A DNA stretch of 24,060 nucleotides, from positions 1 to 24,060 of the IMG/VR virus record IMGVR_UViG_3300046011_001657; one strand, 5' to 3'. The stretch comes from a virus. The notes beneath the pieces were generated by a model. The model was not told the DNA's origin, did not search any database, and was given only the letters and a program-made list of their open reading frames with translations. Below, piece after piece: positions 6,088-14,792 of this stretch. Position numbers and translations under genes: made by a program. Every line of letters begins with the position of its first letter. Position 1 is the stretch's first letter.

Positions 6088-6603
6088 ATGAAGCAGAAAC
6101 CCGAAGAAATCCTCAAAGGCTTGGACTACGGCCACATCTATACAACCGATGTGACCCACATCCTTGAAATCCACAACACCGCCAAGAAACACGCAAAAGG
6201 GCGGGCCTTGGAACTCGGTAGTTACCTCGGACACTCTACCCTTGCCATTGCGATGGCGGGCCTTGAAGTCGTCGTGTACGACACCGATACCAGCGTAGAG
6301 GACAAGCGCAAAGCCCTGCTGAAGGATTACAAGGTGGAGTGGAACAACGCCCCATCCAGCGAAGCCCTCAACGAGCAGCGGTACTTTGAGTTCATCTTCC
6401 ACGATTCGGACCACGGCGACGGCATGATTCCCGAAATGGTGCGACTATTCAACGAGCGGTTGCTCAAAGGCGGCACGATGATGATTCACGATGCGGAATT
6501 ACTGACCATCCTTAACCTGTTGGGTCAGTTGGAACCACACGAACACAAGAGCAGTTGGGACGGAAGGGGACGGCAAATGCTGACCATCATCAAGAAACTA
6601 TGA
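6088..6603 (+). CDS. Class I SAM-dependent methyltransferase
   Basis: The 171-residue protein has the Rossmann-fold SAM-binding motif I ALELGSYLGHST (residues 40-51), an acidic strand end VVVYDTD (61-67), and FIFHDSDHGDGM (102-113) followed by LLKGGTMMIHD, typical of the Methyltransf_24 type. Such enzymes methylate small molecules or sugar hydroxyls rather than DNA, because no DPPY or PC motif is present. Placement between glycosyltransferase-like genes suggests O-methylation of a sugar, but this is inference. It starts two bases after the upstream stop, and its TGA overlaps the next ATG at 6600. Confidence 0.75.
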   Translation: MKQKPEEILKGLDYGHIYTTDVTHILEIHNTAKKHAKGRALELGSYLGHSTLAIAMAGLEVVVYDTDTSVEDKRKALLKDYKVEWNNAPSSEALNEQRYFEFIFHDSDHGDGMIPEMVRLFNERLLKGGTMMIHDAELLTILNLLGQLEPHEHKSSWDGRGRQMLTIIKKL

Positions 6604-7229
6604 CCGCCAAGACCTTCATCTTCTGCCACGATGCCGAAATCGTCAAGGGGTGTATCAATAGCGGACGCTTTGACTTGTTTGACGACTTGCGCTGGGTCAT
6701 GCTTGGCCCACGGGATTTTTCAAGCATTGCATCCATCCCAGGTCTAATCATCGCACGGGACTTGCCCGACAACATTGAGCATCACCGCAACCTTGTGGCG
6801 TGGACGGGGTGGTACGCTTTGGCCCGCAACGGTTACATCCAAGAGGGGGACATCGTGAATCTATTTGAATACGATGTCACTTACAACCAAGGCCAATTTC
6901 GTCAACTGCCTCAATGCGGGTACTTCCAAATCCCCGTGGACACAGTTCCTTATTGGCAATGCGGCCACAACTACGAGGGTCACATCAAAACCTTGACGGG
7001 CAAAGGTTCGGGTGAATTTACGGCCCCGATGGTTCCCGTGACTTCCAACTACACGATGGTTTGGAGCGATGCCCACCTCCAACTGACCTTGGACTGCATC
7101 ACCAAAGGCTTGACCGAGTTGACCTATGTAGGTCATGTCCTTGAAAGGGCATACTCGCAGCACTTCGTCGGCATCCCCATGCAAGTGGGTGCATTCAACC
7201 ACGCCTTCGCCAACTCCCACGGGTATTAG
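6600..7229 (+). CDS. Glycosyltransferase-cassette protein, probable sugar transferase
   Basis: The 209-residue protein starts MTAKTFIFCHDAEIVKGCIN, using an ATG that overlaps the methyltransferase stop. It contains EGDIVNLFEYDV (about residues 80-91), which could be the acidic metal-binding loop of a GT-A fold, and a C-terminal ELTYVGHVLERAYSQHF block. Similar length and context make a glycosyltransferase likely, but no diagnostic DxD is present. It is probably cotranscribed with the genes on both sides. Hypothetical protein is the safe alternative. Confidence 0.5.
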   Translation: MTAKTFIFCHDAEIVKGCINSGRFDLFDDLRWVMLGPRDFSSIASIPGLIIARDLPDNIEHHRNLVAWTGWYALARNGYIQEGDIVNLFEYDVTYNQGQFRQLPQCGYFQIPVDTVPYWQCGHNYEGHIKTLTGKGSGEFTAPMVPVTSNYTMVWSDAHLQLTLDCITKGLTELTYVGHVLERAYSQHFVGIPMQVGAFNHAFANSHGY

Positions 7230-7231
7230 CC

Positions 7232-7840
7232 ATGCACCTGGTCGGCATCAATTACGCAACCGCCGAATACTGGCCCGCCGCAAGGGAGCAAGGGATGTAC
7301 TATCCCTTCCCAGTTACAACGGTTACGGATGAAAAACGACCAGGCAGGGGCAACGATTGGTGGAGGTGGAAGCCGAAAATCATCTTGGACGCTCTGCTGG
7401 ATTTGCAGGACGACGAAGCCCTGCTCTACCTTGATGCCCAAGATGTCCACACGGACGAATGCTTTGACTTTGCAAAGCGGTGGCTGACCGACAACCCCAT
7501 CCTACTGCATCAAAACTTCCACAACCACATCTCCTACACCAAGGGCGATTGCTACGCCTTGATGGACTGCTTGCAGTTCTTCAACGAGGGGCCGATGCAA
7601 CTGGAGGCGGGGTTCTTAGGATTGCGCAAGACCGAGGCCAATATCGCCTTGATGCAAGAGTGGTCCAAATGGCTTGCGGTTGAAAAGGTCGTGAACGATG
7701 ACCCAAGCGAATACCCGAACCACCCATCCTTCATTGACCACAGGCACGACCAAAGCGTGCTGACAAACCTTGCCTTACTGCACGGCCTTCCGATGGTCGT
7801 GGTTCCTTCCGTACATTGCAACGCAAGACCGAAACTATGA
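7232..7840 (+). CDS. Glycosyltransferase-like protein (GT-A type)
   Basis: This 202-residue protein has features of retaining GT-A enzymes: a Trp-rich WWRWKPKIILDAL (residues 43-55), a putative metal-binding YLDAQD (66-71) in the position of a DxD motif, EAGFLGLRKTEANIALMQEW in the middle, and HRHDQSVLTNLAL near the C-terminus. The last resembles the acceptor/catalytic helix of phage glycosyltransferases. The start at 7232 lies two bases after the previous stop, and the stop overlaps the tail chaperone ATG. It probably adds a sugar to virion or host glycans together with its neighbours; donor and acceptor are unknown. Confidence 0.6.
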   Translation: MHLVGINYATAEYWPAAREQGMYYPFPVTTVTDEKRPGRGNDWWRWKPKIILDALLDLQDDEALLYLDAQDVHTDECFDFAKRWLTDNPILLHQNFHNHISYTKGDCYALMDCLQFFNEGPMQLEAGFLGLRKTEANIALMQEWSKWLAVEKVVNDDPSEYPNHPSFIDHRHDQSVLTNLALLHGLPMVVVPSVHCNARPKL

Positions 7841-8403
7841 AACTCCAAGACCTGACCATTGACCAATTCCAACGCATCGCTGCGCTGGAGTTCAGCCCTG
7901 TCCTCACGGACTACGACAAGCGTGCAGGGGTCGTTGCAATCGTTGAGGGGGTAGATGTATCGCTCGTCCGAGAAATGCCCGCCAAGGGGCTGACAAAGCG
8001 TTACAAGACCATCATAGCGGAGTGGAACGAACTACCTACCTTGGCGTATCGGCGGAGGTTCAAAGCGGGTGGCAAGTGGTGGATTCCCACCGTCTTCACG
8101 GATGAACTCACGGCTGGCCAACTCATAGACCTGATGGACACCGACACGACGGACGAAAAGAAACTCGTCCAAAACCTGCACCGCATCATGGCGACCCTTT
8201 GCAGGGAGGGCGGGTTCCTCGGTTACTTCCCGAAGAAGTACGACGGGGCAAGCCACCAAGAGCGGGCCGAACTGCTCAAAGCAAACGCTAAGATTGGCGA
8301 TGTTTGGGGGGTGGTCAGTTTTTTTTTGCTAAGTTCAGAATCCTACTTGAAAGTTTTGAGCGACTATTCCAAGCACCTGACCAAGGGGATGCAGGGCCAA
8401 TAA
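7837..8403 (+). CDS. Tail assembly chaperone, short form (lambda gpG-like role)
   Basis: The 188-residue zero-frame product has blocks such as YRRRFKAGGKWWIPTVF, ELTAGQLIDLMDTDT, NLHRIMATLCRE and KYDGASHQERAELLK, which I recognise from chaperones of Bacteroidota siphoviruses. It should coat the tape measure protein before the tail tube polymerises. The ATG at 7837 overlaps the previous stop (ATGA). An ATG at 7816 could also be used, but it falls inside the upstream gene. A nine-T run at 8319-8327 near its 3' end lets some ribosomes shift by -1 into a longer product. The first tail gene in the window, it lies upstream of the tape measure gene, as usual. Confidence 0.75.
   Translation: MKLQDLTIDQFQRIAALEFSPVLTDYDKRAGVVAIVEGVDVSLVREMPAKGLTKRYKTIIAEWNELPTLAYRRRFKAGGKWWIPTVFTDELTAGQLIDLMDTDTTDEKKLVQNLHRIMATLCREGGFLGYFPKKYDGASHQERAELLKANAKIGDVWGVVSFFLLSSESYLKVLSDYSKHLTKGMQGQ
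8319..8328 (+). promoter_or_regulatory. Programmed -1 ribosomal frameshift site (poly-T slippery sequence)
   Basis: Nine T followed by G give the slippery heptamers T TTT TTT and T TTT TTG in the frame of the chaperone gene. The downstream open frame is displaced by exactly -1 (codon starts change from 1 to 0 modulo 3). The site is in the final third of the short chaperone gene, where lambda-like tail phages place their G/GT slip. Confidence 0.75.
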
Positions 8404-8582
8404 CCAACCCGCTTGCTGGCTACGGTTGGCTGATGGTCGTGTGGAGGATGGCGAACAAGGATGTACTGAAATTTGAGGCCATCTTTGCGATGAAAGCGGT
8501 GGAGTTCTTGAACTATGCCCTGCTGATACATGACATTTTGGAAGCCGAACGGCAAGAGGCGGAGCGGATGCGGCGGAGGTAG
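8325..8582 (+). CDS. -1 frameshift extension of the tail assembly chaperone (GT-like)
   Basis: This open frame has no good start of its own and contributes about 85 residues after a -1 shift at 8319-8328. It begins FAKFRILLESFERLFQ and ends in a charged helix, EAERQEAERMRRR. The fusion protein would be about 248 residues. In lambda-like phages the long form bridges the tape measure and the tail tube subunits. The segment contains NPLAGYGWLMVVWRMANKD and KAVEFLNYALLIHDI, which look like conserved helices rather than random read-through. Expression depends on the slip, so its level should be a few percent of the short form in known systems. Confidence 0.7.
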   Translation, partial: FAKFRILLESFERLFQAPDQGDAGPITNPLAGYGWLMVVWRMANKDVLKFEAIFAMKAVEFLNYALLIHDILEAERQEAERMRRR

Positions 8583-8601
8583 GACACTTTGCTTGACGGG
8601 T

Positions 8602-8609
8602 TACATTTA
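8602..8609 (+). promoter_or_regulatory. TACATTTA motif before the tail completion gene
   Basis: The octamer TACATTTA, followed by CCACC and the ATG at 8615, recurs before other late genes (14183 in a variant form, 18154, 22348). Here, unlike those three, no TTG is found 18 bases upstream, so promoter function is doubtful at this copy. Confidence 0.25.
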
Positions 8610-8614
8610 CCACC

Positions 8615-9214
8615 ATGGAGTTTGATGTATTCGTCGGTGGTTCGGGCAAGAAACTGACCGACTTCCAAAAGCAAGCGTTGCCCGATTTCGGGGTTAATCT
8701 TGCGGACGGAGCCATTGACAACAAGTCCTACGCCGTAGTCAAGAAATGGTTGGAAGGGGTCATCACTTTGGCCAAGCAAAACCTCGCAAATTCGGGGGCC
8801 ATTGCAAGCGATTCCCTATCCGCAAGCATTGACTTTGAACCCATCACGCTGACCGACACTTCCTTCGTTGTCGCTATTGTCGCCAACGATTACTGGAAGT
8901 ATGTTGACCTCGGTGTCAAGGGTGCGGTCAGCAGTAGCCGTGCGCCAAATAGCCCGTTTCAGTACAGGGACAAACGGCCACCTATCCGTCCCATCCAAGA
9001 GTGGATTGCGTTCAAAAGCATCCCGCTGGAAGGCCGTGATAAGCAGGCGGCGAACAGGTCCTTTGCCATCAACATCGCCAACAAGATTAGGCGGGAAGGT
9101 CTACGGGCCACCAACTTCATGTCCAACGCAGCCACCAAGGAGATGGTGGATGTGCTTACCGAAAACATCGCCGAAGTCCTCGGCAAGTCCATCAGCGTCG
9201 CAACCGTCCGATAA
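8615..9214 (+). CDS. HK97 gp10-like neck / tail completion protein
   Basis: This 199-residue protein resembles HK97 gp10-type neck or tail-completion proteins. It shows YWKYVDLGVKGAVSS (about residues 92-106) followed by FQYRDKRPPIRPIQEWIAFK (115-134), the usual arrangement of a glycine-rich loop and a conserved helix. The N-terminus (MEFDVFVGGSGKKLTDFQ) suits a ring protein that joins tail and head. It starts 32 bases after the chaperone extension. Its place at the front of the tail module rather than beside the portal is unusual. Minor tail protein is an alternative. Confidence 0.55.
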   Translation: MEFDVFVGGSGKKLTDFQKQALPDFGVNLADGAIDNKSYAVVKKWLEGVITLAKQNLANSGAIASDSLSASIDFEPITLTDTSFVVAIVANDYWKYVDLGVKGAVSSSRAPNSPFQYRDKRPPIRPIQEWIAFKSIPLEGRDKQAANRSFAINIANKIRREGLRATNFMSNAATKEMVDVLTENIAEVLGKSISVATVR

Positions 9215-9217
9215 CCC

Positions 9218-10390
9218 ATGTCCATAACCGTCCTTTCGGGTTCGCCCCTCGTAGCGACCCCCGTTTACAACAAGATGCTTTTCAAGGTCAGCGGCTCGCT
9301 GATTGCACAACCGAACTACCGCTATGTCTGCGATGTCAAGAACCCCGCAGGCACGACGCTGGCACGGCTGAAGTGCGACAAACTGCCGACCACCAATTTC
9401 GGGTTCTTTGATGTGCAGAAGGTCGTGGAAACCCTCGTAGCCCCGACTGCCCCATCATTGACGCAGACGGGATTCGTGGACCATTCGGGGTTCTATTCGG
9501 GCTATCGGCTGGACTTCACCCAAGAGTACGGGAACACGCCCGTCGTCACGGGAGCAACCACAACGGTCAGCGGGGTGATGGCCTTTGCAGGAAACTTGGA
9601 GCAGTTGGAACTTGCGGGGTGGAGTGCAGGCCTGTACTTCCCTTCATTTATAGCGGATGGAGTGAGCAGGGCTTTGACCACGCCTACAAGTCGCACGGTT
9701 TACGGCACGGATTACGGATTCCTCTGCATGGGTCAGTCGGGTACACCTTTTGACAGGGTGCAGGTGACTTATCCAACGAGGACTTTTACCGTTGACCTTC
9801 CTGCATCCGTTAGCGGGTCAATCGCTCGCTTTGGTGCAGGGCCGATGAATCTCAAGGCGTTGACATCGGCACAATGCTCGGATGGCTCTGCTGGATCGGT
9901 CAACTTCCCCACCGCAGAAGGATCTTCCTACACGCTTGCTTTTGAGGATTCGGGTTCAGGCAATTTCTCGGTTTATTACACCTACACTATCGGCCCATGC
10001 CAGCGGTTTGATTCCATCCCCGTCCATTTCGTCAACAAGTACGGTGGGATTGATTCGTACACCTTCACGATGAAGAACCGCAAGCGGGCCAACATCCAGC
10101 GGGAGGTGTTCGGGTATAACTCCGATGTGTACGCAACCACCACCTACAACAAAGTTTGGGCGGGGTCCTTTGACTTCGTGTATGCTTTGAATAGCGATTG
10201 GCTGACCGATGCCGAATCCGAGTGGCTCATCGAGATGGTTCGGAGCGGGTATGTATGGCTCGAACTGGGCGGCCAACTCGTGGAAGCGGTGGTCAATGCC
10301 AACCAGTATCAATTTGTAACCAGACGGAACGACCGCCTAACGCAGTTGCAGATTGAGATTGCAGTAGCCTACGACAATTCGATTCTATGA
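9218..10390 (+). CDS. Minor tail / distal tail structural protein
   Basis: The 390-residue protein is rich in beta-strand-forming residues, Thr, Ser, Gly and Tyr, with few charges, as in tail-tip proteins. The C-terminal half (IPVHFVNKYGGIDSYTFTMK, then a WLTDAESEWLIEMVRSGYVWL segment) resembles distal-tail-like proteins of Bacteroidota phages in which a conserved NKYGG-D block precedes a beta domain. It starts three bases after the upstream gene, and its TGA overlaps the following ATG. No enzymatic motif was seen. A role in the tail tip or at the start of tube assembly is inferred. Confidence 0.6.
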   Translation: MSITVLSGSPLVATPVYNKMLFKVSGSLIAQPNYRYVCDVKNPAGTTLARLKCDKLPTTNFGFFDVQKVVETLVAPTAPSLTQTGFVDHSGFYSGYRLDFTQEYGNTPVVTGATTTVSGVMAFAGNLEQLELAGWSAGLYFPSFIADGVSRALTTPTSRTVYGTDYGFLCMGQSGTPFDRVQVTYPTRTFTVDLPASVSGSIARFGAGPMNLKALTSAQCSDGSAGSVNFPTAEGSSYTLAFEDSGSGNFSVYYTYTIGPCQRFDSIPVHFVNKYGGIDSYTFTMKNRKRANIQREVFGYNSDVYATTTYNKVWAGSFDFVYALNSDWLTDAESEWLIEMVRSGYVWLELGGQLVEAVVNANQYQFVTRRNDRLTQLQIEIAVAYDNSIL

Positions 10391-12645
10391 GCGTAACCCT
10401 AATCGCTTACCCGCTCAACGATTCCAATGTTGAGGTCCCCTATGTGCTGGACACGATGGGCGGGACCGATATCGCAGTCACCTATTCCATTGGCGACATT
10501 GAGGATGTGACCAAGCAGCGGGGGTCTTTCAGCAAGACGATAACGCTTCCCAACACCCCGACGAATCGGGCCTGCTTTGCGTATGCGTACAACATCCAAT
10601 CCTTTGTGGGTGGATTCCAACCGAACAAGCGAATCCGTGCCGCCATGTGGGAGGACGGGGTGCAGGTATTCAGCGGGGTGCTGCAACTGCTTAGCATGAG
10701 CAAGACCAAGGGAACCGTCACCTACGAGGTGGGCTTGTTCACCGATAATGTGTCCCTGTTCAAAGCGATAGAGGGCAATATGCTGGTGAACACGGCGGGA
10801 GTGACAGGCATGAACCACACGCCCACCAGCGGTCATGTGTCGGGAACCTGGACGGCATCGGGGGCGTTGAGTAGCGGGTATGTTTACGGGGTTGTGGATG
10901 CGGCGGGGTTCAGCGATGTGCAGCAAGGTGGCTCGTTCACGGTTCCTTGGTGGAGGCTCGGACCCAGCATCTATGTCAAGAAGATGGTGGACTTGATATT
11001 CACGGAGGCGGGGTTCCGCTACTCGTCAAGTTTCTTTAATTCATCCTTGTTCAACAAGTTGGTAATGCCCTACGCAGCGGGAACGCCAACGACCAACCTA
11101 TCGGGGTCCAATCTATTTGCCCAATCCACGGGGTCCGTGTCTGCATCGCTTGCAGGTGCAGCGGTTAATCTTGAATTTAGTCGGGACAATGTAGCCCCAT
11201 ATTTTGACAACGGCGGCTATTGGGTCGCATCATCCAGCACTTTTGTTGCCCCAGCCGTCCCGACCCGTTGGAATGTGTCCATAAACTACATCGTGAGCGG
11301 CGTGACCTTTGGCGTTGACGGCGTTGCAGGTGGCGACTTTGACCTATACAACACGGCTACGAGTTCGCCTATTGCACTCGTTGGAACGGTTGACCTTACG
11401 AGTGCGAGTTACCCTTTGTCGGGCAGCGTGTTCTTCAACAATGTAACCATTCCCGCCAATGCGGTCGTAAAGTTTCGGTATAAGGAAACCGAGGGGGCCA
11501 CATCTATCACCTTCCGTTCGGGGGCAACGCTGCAGATGACCTGCCTTGAAAACCCCCAAAGCATCGGGATTATTGACATGAGGACCGCACTCCCTGCCGA
11601 TGTCAAGCAGTCGGACCTCCTGCAAGATTTGCAGAAGATGTTCAACCTCCAGTTCATGCCCGACCCCCAAGACCCGAAACTCCTATACATTGAACCTTGG
11701 AAGGACTTCTATTCCAGCGGGTCGGTGGTGGATTGGTCGCAGAAATCCGACGAGAACGCAGAGCAGAACCTCACCAACGGCGACCCCAACGCCTACACCA
11801 ACATCGTCTTCAAGTACAAGGACATGGGGGATTACCTGTCCAAGACCTACAAGCAATCCTACCCGCTGAACAGGGAAGGCTACGGAGGGCGAATCTTCAA
11901 CACATCCAACTTTTACGGCAAGGGGGATAAGGTGGTTGAAACCCTTTGCGGCACTCTTATCCCCGCATCGTTCAGCACCGACAAAATCGTGGGCCGTACT
12001 TGGGACATTGACGGAACTCTCGCAAGCGGAACCATCAAACCCCTGCAAACTGGCTACCGATTGGCGCAGTACAATGTCGTCACGGCCCCAACGCCTTGGA
12101 GATACCAATATGGGGTTACAGGAACGCTGAACACGGTCCTTGCGGTTAGCCAAACGGCCCTGCCCTTCGTGTCCCACATCGACAACCCGTACGCCCCCAG
12201 CGTGGACCTCGCCTTCGGGCAGCCAAGGTTGGTGTACTACAACGCCGTGAACGCAAGCGGCAACCCGTACGCCTACACCAACAACAACCTCTACAACACC
12301 TACTGGCTGAACTACATTAACGAAACGGTGTCCCAAGAAGCCTTGCAGTTGGAACTCACGATGCTGCTATCCTCGGTGGACATCTACCAACTTGACTTCC
12401 GCAAGCCGATCTACTACGGCGGGATCCGTTGGCGACTGCTGGAGATTCGGGACTACCTGGTCGGGCAGATGAAGCCCTGCCGAGTGACGCTCCGACGCAT
12501 CCTGAACCTGACCGACTTTGCTGCAACCACGACCACGCCGATTGCAAGCGACCCCGAATTTTTGTTCAACGGCCCGATTGACCCCGACCCTGTGGACCCA
12601 GGCTATGAACCCCCCGTAAACCCCGAACTACCCTCCGAAGGCTAA
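10387..12645 (+). CDS. Large tail-tip / baseplate-hub-like protein
   Basis: This is the largest product in the window, 752 residues. Near the N-terminus it has VTKQRGSFSKTITLPNTPTN (about residues 39-58) and NKRIRAAMWEDGVQVFSGVL, a combination I associate with tail-tip or tail-associated hub proteins of Bacteroidota phages. The centre is a beta-rich Ser/Thr/Gly segment, followed by QSDLLQDLQKMFNLQFMPDP near residue 405, and the C-terminus is acidic and proline-rich (residues about 725-752). It probably forms the hub below the tail tube and may contact the host surface. No lysozyme or peptidase motif was identified. ATGA overlap with the preceding gene indicates a joint module. Confidence 0.65.
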   Translation: MSVTLIAYPLNDSNVEVPYVLDTMGGTDIAVTYSIGDIEDVTKQRGSFSKTITLPNTPTNRACFAYAYNIQSFVGGFQPNKRIRAAMWEDGVQVFSGVLQLLSMSKTKGTVTYEVGLFTDNVSLFKAIEGNMLVNTAGVTGMNHTPTSGHVSGTWTASGALSSGYVYGVVDAAGFSDVQQGGSFTVPWWRLGPSIYVKKMVDLIFTEAGFRYSSSFFNSSLFNKLVMPYAAGTPTTNLSGSNLFAQSTGSVSASLAGAAVNLEFSRDNVAPYFDNGGYWVASSSTFVAPAVPTRWNVSINYIVSGVTFGVDGVAGGDFDLYNTATSSPIALVGTVDLTSASYPLSGSVFFNNVTIPANAVVKFRYKETEGATSITFRSGATLQMTCLENPQSIGIIDMRTALPADVKQSDLLQDLQKMFNLQFMPDPQDPKLLYIEPWKDFYSSGSVVDWSQKSDENAEQNLTNGDPNAYTNIVFKYKDMGDYLSKTYKQSYPLNREGYGGRIFNTSNFYGKGDKVVETLCGTLIPASFSTDKIVGRTWDIDGTLASGTIKPLQTGYRLAQYNVVTAPTPWRYQYGVTGTLNTVLAVSQTALPFVSHIDNPYAPSVDLAFGQPRLVYYNAVNASGNPYAYTNNNLYNTYWLNYINETVSQEALQLELTMLLSSVDIYQLDFRKPIYYGGIRWRLLEIRDYLVGQMKPCRVTLRRILNLTDFAATTTTPIASDPEFLFNGPIDPDPVDPGYEPPVNPELPSEG

Positions 12646-12648
12646 GAT

Positions 12649-14178
12649 ATGGCAGATGTAACCAAAGAAATTGTACTTGAGGTTGGCCTCAAGGATTCCA
12701 CCGCCGCTGGAACGACCAGCGCAAAGACCCGCCTGCGGGAATTGCAGAAGACCCTTGCGGACATGGCCCTCGCAGGCCAAGACGGTACGAAGGCATTCCG
12801 TGACATGGAACGGGAAGCAGGGAAACTGAAGGACCAAATCGGGGACACGCAGCAACGGATTAAGAACCTCGCATCCGATACCCGAACCATTGACACCTTC
12901 GTCGGGGCCATCCAAGGTATCACGGCGGGATTCCAAATCGCCCAAGGAGCGGCGGCACTATTCGGAGCGGAGGAAGAAGAACTGCAGAAGTCCTTGGTCA
13001 AGGTCCAAGCGGCCATGGCCCTCGCTAACGGGGTGCAACAGGTGGCCAACCTGCTCAACAAGGATTCCATCTTGATAACCCAAGGCCAAGCAGCGGCGCA
13101 GGCACTCTACGCCGTGGCGGTGGGAACCAGCACGGGAGCGATGAAGGCGTTCCGCATCGCCCTCCTTGCAACGGGTATCGGTGCAGCAGTTGCGGCAATC
13201 GGGCTACTCGTAGCCAAGTGGGACGAACTGACCGCAGCGGTGCGCAGGTTCTTGAACTTACCCGACCCCAAACAACGGGCAGCGGAGCAGGCGCAGGCAT
13301 TGAAGGACCAAGAGGTGCAGTTGGAGAAATACCGCAGCGCATACGAGGCCCATACCGACGGCCTCATTGCCGCTGACGCCAAACGCAAAGCCGCCCGTGA
13401 CAAAGCCATTGCAGACCGCATCGCAGAGAACGAACGCCTCGCCATCCTCGCCGCTGCTGAACTCCAAGCGGAGGCCGATTCGGTGGCCTACGAGAAAGCC
13501 TTGCTGGACCAGCAGACCGCTGACTTCAATGCCTTTGCCGAAGCCTACTTTGCCGAAAGCGATGCCATCCTTGAACATGATCGCAAGAACGCCGAAGAAC
13601 GCAAGAACATTGAGAAAGCCGTTGCGGATTACAAGGAACAGGTGGTCTTTGATTCCGTTGCAGCCATCGGGCAGACGCTCTCCGCATTTGCAGGGGAAAA
13701 CAAAGCCTTGGCCATTGCGGCCTTGGCTATTGAGAAAGGTGCAGCGATTGCCAGCGTCATTGTAAACTTGAACAAAGAGATGGGAGCCAATGCGGTCATG
13801 GCGGCGGCCAACCCATTGAATGTCGTAACGGGAGGTGCAGCGGGAGCCGCACAACTGAAAGTCCTCAACACCTTGGCCAAGATTCGTGCGGGCTTACGGG
13901 TCGCATCCATCACGGCGGCGGGCATTGCAGCAGGCAAGGCTATCACAAGCGGCGGGGAAGGAGGCGGTGCACCTTCACCTGGCGGACCGATGCCGATGGG
14001 AGCGGGTGGCGGTGCTGCTCCCCCAATTTTCAGCAACCCCAATACGACCGACCTATCCTCCTTTGGGAACGGCCAAGGCCAAGGGATGCAACCCATGCGG
14101 GCCTATGTCGTTGAGCGTGACATCCAGCAGACGACCAGCAGGGTGCGCCGATTGTCCGAATTTGCAACATTGGGGTAA
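12649..14178 (+). CDS. Tail tape measure protein
   Basis: The 509-residue protein is mostly helical. Residues 20-120 contain coiled-coil-like heptads (TRLRELQKTLADMALAGQDG onwards). A hydrophobic segment IALLATGIGAAVAAIGLLVA (about 169-188) is typical of tape measure proteins, as are the Ala-rich repeats up to residue 430. A Gly/Pro-rich linker (about 440-470) leads to a conserved-looking end, MRAYVVERDIQ...LSEFATLG. Tape measures set tail length at about 1.5 angstrom per residue, giving roughly 75 nm here. It lies downstream of the chaperone pair as expected, although two tail-tip genes come between them, which is less usual. Confidence 0.85.
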   Translation: MADVTKEIVLEVGLKDSTAAGTTSAKTRLRELQKTLADMALAGQDGTKAFRDMEREAGKLKDQIGDTQQRIKNLASDTRTIDTFVGAIQGITAGFQIAQGAAALFGAEEEELQKSLVKVQAAMALANGVQQVANLLNKDSILITQGQAAAQALYAVAVGTSTGAMKAFRIALLATGIGAAVAAIGLLVAKWDELTAAVRRFLNLPDPKQRAAEQAQALKDQEVQLEKYRSAYEAHTDGLIAADAKRKAARDKAIADRIAENERLAILAAAELQAEADSVAYEKALLDQQTADFNAFAEAYFAESDAILEHDRKNAEERKNIEKAVADYKEQVVFDSVAAIGQTLSAFAGENKALAIAALAIEKGAAIASVIVNLNKEMGANAVMAAANPLNVVTGGAAGAAQLKVLNTLAKIRAGLRVASITAAGIAAGKAITSGGEGGGAPSPGGPMPMGAGGGAAPPIFSNPNTTDLSSFGNGQGQGMQPMRAYVVERDIQQTTSRVRRLSEFATLG

Positions 14179-14190
14179 CTGCTACATATC
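14161..14190 (+). promoter_or_regulatory. Putative promoter TTTG-N18-TACATATC before the protease gene
   Basis: TTTG (14161-14164) is separated by 18 bases from TACATATC (14183-14190), which lies five bases before the protease ATG at 14196. The spacing equals that at 18133 and 22326. The downstream box differs from TAnnTTTG in two bases, so this is the weakest of the set. Confidence 0.3.
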
Positions 14191-14195
14191 CCACC

Positions 14196-14789
14196 ATGGA
14201 ACTTCCCGTGTACCGAATGACCGTGGACGAAGTGGACGAAGGCGTGCAGTTTGTCGCCCTCGTCGATATGCCCGCTATCGAAAAGCCCTTCCAAGCCTTC
14301 GCCAAGACCCCGCAAAGATTCGCCGAAACGGGGGAACGCAGGGTGCTGACGGGACCGCTCATGCTTGCCGATACGCCCATCTATCGCAAGGACGACACCT
14401 ACGGGGAGTACTATGTGGTTTTTGACAAGGCGACCATCCGCAAAATCGTGCAGAAGTACTTCAAGCAAGGCAACCAGCACAATGTGAATGCTTACCACAA
14501 TGCCGAACTGGATGGGGTCTTCATGTTCGAGAGTTATATCACCGACACCGAGCGGGGCATAATGGCTCCCAAAGGCTACGAGGACACCCCCGACGGGTCT
14601 TGGTTCGGGTCCTTCAAGGTCGAGAACGACGAAGTTTGGGAGAACCGCCACGCCTTCAAGGGTTTCTCCGTGGAGGGCCTCTTTGGGATGAAGAACACAG
14701 GCACGGAATTAGAGGTCGCACTTGCGGGCCTCGCAGACGATTTAACCGCTTTTTTGCAACATATCAACCCAACCTACAAATCCCTTTAA
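14196..14789 (+). CDS. Prohead protease, XkdF-like
   Basis: This 197-residue protein fits the putative phage serine protease XkdF family. PIYRKDDTYGEYYVVFDKAT (residues 61-80) followed by IRKIVQKYF is the family hallmark. AYHNAELDGVF puts a His at 101, and GFSVEGLF a Ser at 158, plausible members of the catalytic set. Its role would be to cleave scaffold and capsid N-termini during maturation. The gene is immediately followed by the scaffold and capsid genes, as usual. It starts 18 bases after the tape measure stop, in a short gap with a candidate promoter. Catalytic assignment is inferred from position, not tested. Confidence 0.8.
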   Translation: MELPVYRMTVDEVDEGVQFVALVDMPAIEKPFQAFAKTPQRFAETGERRVLTGPLMLADTPIYRKDDTYGEYYVVFDKATIRKIVQKYFKQGNQHNVNAYHNAELDGVFMFESYITDTERGIMAPKGYEDTPDGSWFGSFKVENDEVWENRHAFKGFSVEGLFGMKNTGTELEVALAGLADDLTAFLQHINPTYKSL

Positions 14790-14792
14790 TCT

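Noticed and set aside
11683-12336. Antisense frame of 217 codons opposite the large tail-tip gene
   Set aside because: Its low-complexity Val/Gly repeats mirror Asn/Thr/Tyr codons of the sense gene, and no start signal or domain was seen.
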